From: Thermoplasmatales archaeon ex4484_6
GTDB taxonomy: Archaea > Thermoplasmatota > Penumbrarchaeia > Penumbrarchaeales > Penumbrarchaeaceae
Assembly (NCBI GenBank): GCA_002254385.1
Contig: NJDO01000094.1
Location: forward strand, 1-7,387
Length of the DNA stretch: 7,387 bases
Reading direction: 5' to 3'
A program made the position numbers and the translations under genes. Under the pieces are notes generated by a model. It did no database searches. It had not been told where the DNA came from and saw nothing but the letters and a program-made list of their open reading frames with translations. Each line of letters opens with the position of its first letter. Positions within the stretch are counted from its first letter, which is position 1. Below are positions 1-4,673 of this stretch, piece by piece.

Positions 1-566
1 GTCCGCTTGACATCGAAAGGGTGGTGGGAGTGGTCAAGGCCTACACGACAAGGGTTGGGGAGGGGCCCTTCCCCACCGAGATGAGGAACCAGATAGGAGA
101 GATCATTCAGAAGAGGGGGCATGAGTTCGGAACAACAACCGACAGACCCAGACGCTGCGGCTGGCTGGACCTAGTCATGGTGAGGTCCGCCGTCAACTGG
201 AACTCCATCACCGACCTTGCACTGACGAAGATAGATGTCCTGTCGGGAATCGATCCGCTGATGGTATGCAAGGAATACAGGATACCACAGGACGCAGCCG
301 AACTTCACGGTACGGGTACGACGCTCAGACATTTCCCATCCCAGATCGAGCTTCTGGCCCGGGCGGAACCCGTCTATATCAAGGTGAAGGGATGGGAGGA
401 CATGAGCACCGAGGACTGGATGGAGATCAAGGCATCCGGAGAGATACCCAGAAGGGTCCGGGATTACATGGACCTGATCGAGAGGGAGGTTCTGGCAAAC
501 ATCATAATGCTGTCCTTCGGAAAGGGAAGGGAGCAGACAATGGACCTTTCGGGTGAGGGGCTATGA
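1..566 (+). CDS. purA: Adenylosuccinate synthetase, C-terminal part (5' end outside window)
   Basis: PurA joins IMP and aspartate with GTP hydrolysis to give adenylosuccinate, the first committed step from IMP to AMP, in the cytoplasm. The reading frame is open from base 3 and has no start in the window, so only about the last 187 residues are present. Family motifs are clear. The stretch KAYTTRVGEGPFPTE begins at base 36. It is followed by DRPRRCGWLDLV (bases 141-176; arginines that contact IMP and aspartate in characterised PurA) and LTKIDVLSGID (bases 222-254), the Lys/Asp segment that reads the guanine of GTP. The C-terminal segment LSFGKGREQT fits the usual family ending. The stop codon overlaps the pcm start as ATGA, so the two genes are probably co-transcribed and translationally coupled. 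Assignment is very secure; only the missing N-terminus, with the GTP-binding P-loop, cannot be checked. Confidence 0.96.
   Translation, partial: PLDIERVVGVVKAYTTRVGEGPFPTEMRNQIGEIIQKRGHEFGTTTDRPRRCGWLDLVMVRSAVNWNSITDLALTKIDVLSGIDPLMVCKEYRIPQDAAELHGTGTTLRHFPSQIELLARAEPVYIKVKGWEDMSTEDWMEIKASGEIPRRVRDYMDLIEREVLANIIMLSFGKGREQTMDLSGEGL
552..556 (+). promoter_or_regulatory. Shine-Dalgarno GGTGA for pcm
   Basis: GGTGA, inside a G-rich run at the 3' end of purA, lies 6 nt before the pcm ATG at 563. It matches the archaeal 16S 3'-end complement and supports this start, which also forms the ATGA overlap with the purA stop. Confidence 0.7.
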
Positions 567-1222
567 GAGAGCCCGATACACGGGAAAGGAGAAAACATCT
601 GGTGAAGGCCCTTCAAAGGGAGGGGCTGCTGAGGACGCAGCGCATCACGGATGCGTTCATGAAGGTTCCCAGGGAAGCTTTCGTTCCGTCCTACCTTTCG
701 GGACACGCATACATAGACAGACCCCTGCCCATAGGCAAGGGGCAGACCATATCCGCGCCCCACATGGTTGCCATCATGTGCGAGGAGCTCATGCTGGAGC
801 CCGGGCTGAAAGTGCTCGAGATAGGCACGGGGTCCGGATATCACGCGGCCGTCGTTTCAAGGGCCATACTTCCGGGAGGAAGGATAACCACCGTGGAGGT
901 GGTCAGGGAACTGGCAGAGAGGGCAAAGAAGGCGCTTGCAAGCATATCGGCACACAATGTGGAGGTCGTCATCGGCGACGGATCCGTCGGGTACCCGAAC
1001 AACGCACCATACGATAGAATATACTACACCTGTGCCGCACCAGGGGTTCCCGACACCGTCATGGACCAGCTCGACGAGGGCGGGATCCTCCTGTCGGTGG
1101 AGGGGCCCGCACATTCCACCCAGAGGCTGATACGATACGAGAGGGGATCGGGGGGAGAGATAACGAAGACCCCCCTTACCTACTGCGTCTTCGTTCCGCT
1201 TGTCGGAAAGATGGGGTACTGA
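563..1222 (+). CDS. pcm: Protein-L-isoaspartate O-methyltransferase (PIMT)
   Basis: A 219-residue SAM-dependent methyltransferase that methylates L-isoaspartyl residues in damaged proteins, starting their repair; cytoplasmic, and of normal family length. The order of motifs is diagnostic: an N-terminal segment with VPREAFVP (residues 34-41), the isoaspartate-substrate loop PLPIGKGQTISAPHMVAIM (about 54-72), SAM motif I VLEIGTGSGYHAAV (about 84-97), the acidic end of strand beta2 (TTVEVV, about 109-114), GDGSVGYP (about 138-145), and the PIMT C-terminal ending VPLVGKMGY. The start is fixed by GGTGA 6 nt upstream and the 4-bp overlap with purA. The reaction product is SAH, one of the nucleosides that the deaminase encoded on the opposite strand is expected to accept, so the neighbourhood is metabolically coherent. 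The assignment is secure from motifs; protein-repair activity is inferred from the family. Confidence 0.95.
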   Translation: MREPDTRERRKHLVKALQREGLLRTQRITDAFMKVPREAFVPSYLSGHAYIDRPLPIGKGQTISAPHMVAIMCEELMLEPGLKVLEIGTGSGYHAAVVSRAILPGGRITTVEVVRELAERAKKALASISAHNVEVVIGDGSVGYPNNAPYDRIYYTCAAPGVPDTVMDQLDEGGILLSVEGPAHSTQRLIRYERGSGGEITKTPLTYCVFVPLVGKMGY

Positions 1223-1230
1223 TCGCACCG

Positions 1231-1246
1231 TTCTTTTCCAAAACAA
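1231..1246. terminator. Symmetric T/A-rich element between convergent genes, probable bidirectional terminator
   Basis: The 60-bp gap between the convergent pcm and MBL stops holds TTCTTTTCCAAAACAA. On the + strand it gives TTCTTTT just after pcm. On the - strand it gives TTGTTTT just after the MBL gene. Six of seven arm positions are complementary. Archaeal RNA polymerase terminates at T-rich tracts, so one element could serve both transcripts. The function is inferred. Confidence 0.5.
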
Positions 1247-1282
1247 TGCAGCGGACCATTCCCCCCGCCGGTCAGCTTCGGA

Positions 1283-1882
1283 TCATGGATCTCGGGGGTT
1301 TTCCTTCATCATGAAGGGTTTTCCGTGGCCCGGTATGTGGATGTCAGCTTCCAGGGAGAGGACCCTTTCCCTGCTCCTGGCAAGCTGTTCGGGGTCCTCC
1401 GCGAACTCATCAGGATGCCCCATGAACCATTCGCGGTCGGTAAAGGGCGCCTCATCCCGGGTCCACCATATGAGGTCACCGCAAATCACCGTGGAAGCTT
1501 CCGGGGACCTCACAAGAAGTGAGGCGTGCTCGGGGGAATGCCCGGGTGTCGGTATCACATCGATATCCGTCCCCGGTATCCTGCCGCTATGGGGGGAGAT
1601 CCGGGTCTCCTCGTACACATATTCACCATCCACCACCGGAACACCGGGAAACCATCCTATGTTCATTGTATGGTCCGGATGATGGTGGGTTGCGAATATC
1701 ATATCGATATCCTCTTTCCATACGGACCTTCTCTCCAGAAATTCCAGGAGGGAGGGGTGGTTCCCGGGGTCCACAAGGACCTTCCTTCCATTCGATTCGA
1801 TGAGCACCGTGGTGGGGAAGGCATGCCAGATCTCGCCCTCCCTCCATGCCTCACCCTCCTTGACGATCATTACCCTGGCCAT
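1283..1882 (-). CDS. MBLAC1-like metallo-beta-lactamase-fold hydrolase
   Basis: A cytoplasmic metal hydrolase of 199 residues when started at the ATG at 1882. All metal-binding motifs are present: HHHPDH (residues 66-71, the HxHxDH motif), His115 in TPGHSPEH, the bridging Asp136 in CGDLIW and His186 in IPGHGKPF. The tail EDPEQLARSRERVL followed by AD-IPGHG, and DHTMNIGWFPGV after the first motif, resemble the MBLAC1 branch more than glyoxalase II as I recall these families. Human MBLAC1 has been proposed to act as an RNA nuclease, but the substrate of archaeal homologues is unknown to me. The frame stays open 56 codons further upstream, but that stretch is Arg/Pro/Ser-rich, lacks family similarity and overlaps the end of hpt, so the shorter start is preferred. 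No strong ribosome site precedes it. It follows the purine-salvage genes after 140 bp, and a link to them is only positional. Confidence 0.85.
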   Translation of the reverse strand: MARVMIVKEGEAWREGEIWHAFPTTVLIESNGRKVLVDPGNHPSLLEFLERRSVWKEDIDMIFATHHHPDHTMNIGWFPGVPVVDGEYVYEETRISPHSGRIPGTDIDVIPTPGHSPEHASLLVRSPEASTVICGDLIWWTRDEAPFTDREWFMGHPDEFAEDPEQLARSRERVLSLEADIHIPGHGKPFMMKENPRDP

Positions 1883-2022
1883 GCTTCCACGAGGAGACCG
1901 CGAATAGATAACGATTGTGCCCCTCCTTGCGGTGAAGGGGGAGATGCGGTCACCGGTTCGGGGCCTACGAATTCCCGGGCGGGAACGGGCGCTCGAGCAG
2001 GATCCCGGGACGAGAATCCTCA
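1883..2022. other. 140-bp intergenic region with clustered palindromes
   Basis: The gap between hpt and the MBL gene is much longer than its neighbours. It contains CGGTGA/TCACCG arms (1930-1935 and 1950-1955, 14-nt spacer), TTCCCGggCGGGAA (1972-1985), GCTCGAGC (1991-1998) and TCCCGGGA (2003-2010). TCCCGGG at 1973-1979 could instead pair with CCCGGGA at 2004-2010, enclosing GCTCGAGC. These may form an RNA hairpin ending hpt transcription or an operator for the MBL gene. No T-run follows the hairpins on the - strand, so an intrinsic terminator is not obvious. No gene is seen here. Confidence 0.4.
1903..1911 (-). promoter_or_regulatory. Possible TATA box for the MBL gene
   Basis: On the - strand TTATCTATT begins 29 nt before the chosen ATG, in otherwise GC-rich DNA. 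That is the spacing expected for an archaeal TATA box feeding a leaderless or short-leader transcript, which would also explain the lack of a clear Shine-Dalgarno. This is a weak call made by eye. Confidence 0.35.
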
Positions 2023-2613
2023 TCATCTTTCGGCCGGTACGACGGTGCATCCTTTCCCGGAGACCTCGACATCAAGGATCGCCACTATCGGAAAACCCAG
2101 CTGCCGGGATAATTCCGCGGAGCGTCTTCCCATCTTGTTGAACAGAATGACGGCTCCCTTCACGTCCCGGGAAGCTTTTCCAACTCCCTCCGCAAGGGCC
2201 CGGAGTGTCCCGCCCGTCGAGAGAACATCGTCGAGGATTATCACATCTCCCTCCCCCCCGGGAAGAAGGACGTGGAGCTCCGAGGACGAATAGCCGGTCT
2301 TCTGAGCAACCTCGATCTCCCCCTCAAGACCGTAGCTTCTCTTCCTCACAATACTGTATGGAATACCCGTCATCATCGATACTGCAGTGGTCAGGGGGAT
2401 GCCCATGGACTCCGCCGTGACCAGGAGGTCGGCCCCTCCCATCCCGTCCACCTCCTCCGATACCAGCCAGGCTGCAGCCTCGAGCACGTCGAGGTCTATC
2501 AAGGGTATCCCGTCAGAGAGGGGGTGGACGAAGTACCTGTACCCGCCCTCCCTGGTCACAACGGGAATGTCTCGGAAGGATCCCATCAGGAAATCGAGAG
2601 CTCTCTCATTCAT
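2023..2613 (-). CDS. hpt: Hypoxanthine (guanine) phosphoribosyltransferase, archaeal HGPRTase-like
   Basis: It transfers ribose 5-phosphate from PRPP to hypoxanthine (possibly guanine) to make IMP; cytoplasmic. The protein has 196 residues from the ATG at 2613. The type I PRTase PRPP loop is intact, VIILDDVLSTGGT (residues 124-136). N-terminal HPLSDGIPL, TAESMGIPL (about 66-74) and VRKRSYGLEGEI (about 89-100) match the archaeal Hpt family, which is itself close to adenine PRTases. The start is chosen because GGTGA lies 5 nt before it and because it lines up with archaeal homologues; ATGs at 2619 and 2643 lack such a site. It overlaps the upstream deaminase gene by 8 bp, implying coupled translation. 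Co-location with enzymes that release hypoxanthine supports a hypoxanthine role, but adenine specificity cannot be excluded from sequence alone. Confidence 0.88.
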   Translation of the reverse strand: MNERALDFLMGSFRDIPVVTREGGYRYFVHPLSDGIPLIDLDVLEAAAWLVSEEVDGMGGADLLVTAESMGIPLTTAVSMMTGIPYSIVRKRSYGLEGEIEVAQKTGYSSSELHVLLPGGEGDVIILDDVLSTGGTLRALAEGVGKASRDVKGAVILFNKMGRRSAELSRQLGFPIVAILDVEVSGKGCTVVPAER

Positions 2614-3886
2614 TGCCATCACCTGCCATAAGGTCTCGTGCAAGGTTAACCGCCATCTCCACGATACGATCCCCGTTCCTCACCCTGCCGTTCTCCATGA
2701 CGACCTCCCCGTCGATCACGGAATGGACCACTGCGGAAGGGCCTGCCGAGTAGATAACATTCGAGATCATATCATGGTAAGGGACCATCGAGGGGTGCTT
2801 CAGATCCAGAAGGATGATGTCGGCAAGAGCCCCCTCCTCGAGCCTCCCTCCGTCCACTCCCAGAGCCCGGTATCCGTTCAAGGTGGCCATACGGAGGATG
2901 TCCGCGGTCCTTATGGACGAGGCACCGAATCCCTGCCGGCAGAGAAGACCCGTCATCTTTCCCGTCTGGAACATATCAAGGCTGTTGTTCGATGCGGCTC
3001 CGTCGGTCCCCAGACATATATTGATCCCCGCCCTCCCGAACTCCGGATATCTGAACTGGCCGCCAACCGAGAGTTTCATGTTGGATACAGGCACATGGCA
3101 AACGGAGACGTTCCTCTCCCTCAGAAGCGAGATATCCCCATCCGTCATGTGAACGCAATGGGCAGCGACCGTCCTCTCCGACAGGGCCCCGTATCCGTCG
3201 ATGACCTCCGCCGGGGACATTCCATGTGCCGACCTGCACTGTTTCACCTCCTCGGCGGTTTCGGAGAGATGCACGTGCAGCGGGATATCCAGCTCCCCCG
3301 ATCTTTCCGCGCACCACCTGAATCCGTCCGGGGACACGGTGTAAACGGCGTGAGGGGAAATGGAGGGCATGACCCGGGAGCAGCCAAGGGACTCGATTCC
3401 TCTGATGGATCTCTCGACGCCGCGTATCTGATCCTCCATTCTCTCCCTGTCCCCCAGGTCGATGAATCCCTCTCCCAGCACGGCCCTCAGCCCGGAGTCC
3501 GCCACCACATCCGCAACATCCCCTTCCATGAAATACATATCATTGAACAGCGTGGTCCCGGACCCTATCATCTCCACGCATGCCAGTGCCATCCCGGCCC
3601 GTATGTGTTCAACACGCATCCTCGACTCCAGCGGCCATATGTCCTCTTCAAGCCACGGGTGGAGTTCCTTGTCCTCTCCCACCCCCCTCAGGATCGTCAT
3701 TGCCGCATGAGTGTGGGAATTGCACAGTCCGGGCATCACCAGGAGACCGTCCCCTTTCAGGGTCCTGTCGGCGTCCCTGCCCCGGACCCTGCCCTCCAGG
3801 ATCTCGGATATCCTGTTCCCCTCTATCACCACTGTCAGGGTCTCCCCCTCAAGGTTCATTGCACCCTCGATGACAAGACTGCTCAT
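2606..3886 (-). CDS. dadD: 5'-deoxyadenosine / MTA / SAH deaminase (amidohydrolase superfamily)
   Basis: A 426-residue zinc-type amidohydrolase that would deaminate the adenine ring of 5'-deoxyadenosine, 5'-methylthioadenosine, SAH or adenosine to the hypoxanthine nucleoside. Metal and catalytic residues of the MTA/SAH deaminase family are all visible: His58 and His60 in NSHTHAAM, His206 and catalytic Glu209 in HVHLSET, His243 in AAHCVHM, and Asp295 in LGTDGAASNN. The beta-sandwich halves flank the barrel (residues 1-50 and about 350-426, with GALADIILLDL), and length is normal. M. jannaschii DadD accepts all four substrates, whereas bacterial MtaD prefers MTA and SAH; sequence by eye does not settle which applies here. 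It is followed by hpt with an 8-bp overlap and preceded by the phosphorylase after 45 bp, so enzymes making and using its products surround it. The start ATG has no strong ribosome site but has a T-rich TATA-like tract 31 nt upstream. Confidence 0.92.
   Translation of the reverse strand: MSSLVIEGAMNLEGETLTVVIEGNRISEILEGRVRGRDADRTLKGDGLLVMPGLCNSHTHAAMTILRGVGEDKELHPWLEEDIWPLESRMRVEHIRAGMALACVEMIGSGTTLFNDMYFMEGDVADVVADSGLRAVLGEGFIDLGDRERMEDQIRGVERSIRGIESLGCSRVMPSISPHAVYTVSPDGFRWCAERSGELDIPLHVHLSETAEEVKQCRSAHGMSPAEVIDGYGALSERTVAAHCVHMTDGDISLLRERNVSVCHVPVSNMKLSVGGQFRYPEFGRAGINICLGTDGAASNNSLDMFQTGKMTGLLCRQGFGASSIRTADILRMATLNGYRALGVDGGRLEEGALADIILLDLKHPSMVPYHDMISNVIYSAGPSAVVHSVIDGEVVMENGRVRNGDRIVEMAVNLARDLMAGDGNE
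2619..2623 (-). promoter_or_regulatory. Shine-Dalgarno GGTGA deciding the hpt start
   Basis: GGTGA lies within the last codons of the upstream deaminase gene, 5 nt before the ATG at 2613. It selects the third in-frame ATG over those at 2619 and 2643. Confidence 0.65.
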
Positions 3887-3909
3887 GATGCACGAAGGTG
3901 CTTGCCCTC

Positions 3910-3917
3910 TAAAAAAA
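3910..3917 (-). promoter_or_regulatory. T-rich tract: terminator after the phosphorylase gene and/or TATA-like promoter of dadD
   Basis: On the - strand TTTTTTTA lies in the 45-bp gap between the phosphorylase stop and the dadD ATG. A T7 run shortly after a stop is a typical archaeal terminator. Starting 31 nt before the ATG, it is also positioned like a TATA box for a leaderless dadD transcript. Either or both roles are inferred. Confidence 0.4.
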
Positions 3918-3931
3918 GGTTCGCCGCATGT

Positions 3932-4636
3932 TCAGAAACGCTCAGGGAGAAGCGAAAGAACCCTGAGCAGGAGGGGCCAGTTCATTTTCGCCCGATCGAG
4001 TATGTCCCTGAAGTCAAGAGCCTCATCCACGACGCCGTTCGCATAATTGTCCACGGTGAGTATGGCCCCGAACCTCATACCAAGCTCCGAGGCCAGGGTC
4101 GCCTCGGGGCCCATGTTCATTCCGACCACATCCCCCCATTCGGACAGAAGTCTCACCTCGGCCCTGGTCTCGAGCCTTGGCCCCCTGGTCTGGACGTAAA
4201 CCGTACCTTCCGTCGTGTGAGGGGCAACCTTCCTGGAGCTCCGTGCAAGGGCCGAGAGAATATCCCCATCAATTGCAGGAGTGGCATGAAATATGTCACC
4301 ATCATGGAAGGTCGCACCGGAGAACAGATCGATGTAGTCCCGGGGAATCGTGAGGCCAGGTACCCTCATGCCGCTGTGAAGGGCCCCCGTGGAACAGATC
4401 GATATGAGGCATTCCGCACCCGCTTCCATCAATGACCGGACATTGGCCCTGTGGTTCACCATGTGGGGCGGAATGTTCGGGGGGACGCCGTGCCTTGAGA
4501 TGATGAGGAGGTCATGCGGACCGGCGTTCATCCGCAGTATGCCGCTCGACGTTGGACCGAAATCCGTTTCCAGGGGAGGAGGGAATCCCGTTTCATCCGC
4601 GGGAAGGACCGACCCCGCTATGACCCCTATCTTCAT
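3932..4636 (-). CDS. mtnP: S-methyl-5'-thioinosine phosphorylase-type enzyme (MTAP/PNP family)
   Basis: A cytoplasmic purine nucleoside phosphorylase of the trimeric MTAP/PNP class, 234 residues. It would split 5'-methylthioinosine (or 5'-deoxyinosine, inosine) with phosphate to hypoxanthine and the sugar 1-phosphate. Family signatures are present: IAGSV (residues 6-10, phosphate loop), ISRHG (46-50), PPHMVNHRAN (56-65), ICSTGALHSG (80-89), TRGPRLETRAEVR (150-162) and GMNMGPEA (172-179). Counting without gaps from Met173 (human MTAP Met196), Asn197 sits where MTAP has Asp220, the residue reading the 6-amino group. Asn there is typical of enzymes for 6-oxopurines. Several other conserved positions differ: Pro53 for the His of RHGxxH, His62 for Tyr in NYRAN, and Asn174 for the phosphate-contact Thr. 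It lies 45 bp before dadD, whose product it would use. The name mtnP is the general family symbol; MTI rather than MTA is the inferred substrate. Confidence 0.85.
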   Translation of the reverse strand: MKIGVIAGSVLPADETGFPPPLETDFGPTSSGILRMNAGPHDLLIISRHGVPPNIPPHMVNHRANVRSLMEAGAECLISICSTGALHSGMRVPGLTIPRDYIDLFSGATFHDGDIFHATPAIDGDILSALARSSRKVAPHTTEGTVYVQTRGPRLETRAEVRLLSEWGDVVGMNMGPEATLASELGMRFGAILTVDNYANGVVDEALDFRDILDRAKMNWPLLLRVLSLLPERF

Positions 4637-4658
4637 ACCCTTTAATCATCAACTGCTC

Positions 4659-4665
4659 GTTTAAC
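4659..4665 (-). promoter_or_regulatory. Possible TATA-like element upstream of the phosphorylase gene
   Basis: On the - strand GTTAAAC begins 29 nt before the phosphorylase ATG, in the 37-bp gap after the surface-protein gene. Its position fits an archaeal promoter for a short-leader transcript. The match is weak. The gap has no T-run terminator, so read-through from the upstream gene is equally possible. Confidence 0.25.
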
Positions 4666-4673
4666 GTTTCTGG

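Noticed and set aside
1623..1847. A small - strand frame starting at an ATG just after GGAGGGTGAGG
   Set aside because: The ribosome-site-like sequence is simply the codons for KEGEA within the MBL gene. The 74-residue product is out of frame with conserved metal-site sequence and has no features of its own.
1883..2050. A 56-codon N-terminal extension of the MBL protein
   Set aside because: The frame is open, but the residues are Arg/Pro/Ser-rich, match no MBL N-terminus and run into the end of hpt. The AAGGAGGGG there is not followed by ATG, GTG or TTG in frame at a useful distance.
3890..3901. A perfect GCAC-GAAG-GTGC inverted repeat near the dadD start
   Set aside because: A 4-bp stem is too short to be distinguished from chance in GC-rich DNA and is not followed by a T-run on either strand.
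3911..3917. A7/T7 homopolymer as a phase-variation switch
   Set aside because: The run is short and intergenic, so it cannot shift a reading frame, and a terminator or promoter role is simpler.
2387..4435. A 682-codon open frame on the + strand
   Set aside because: It lies entirely antisense to three well-supported enzymes (hpt, dadD and the phosphorylase). Its translation is rich in His, Pro and Arg with no recognisable domain, as expected when stop codons are rare opposite biased GC-rich codons.
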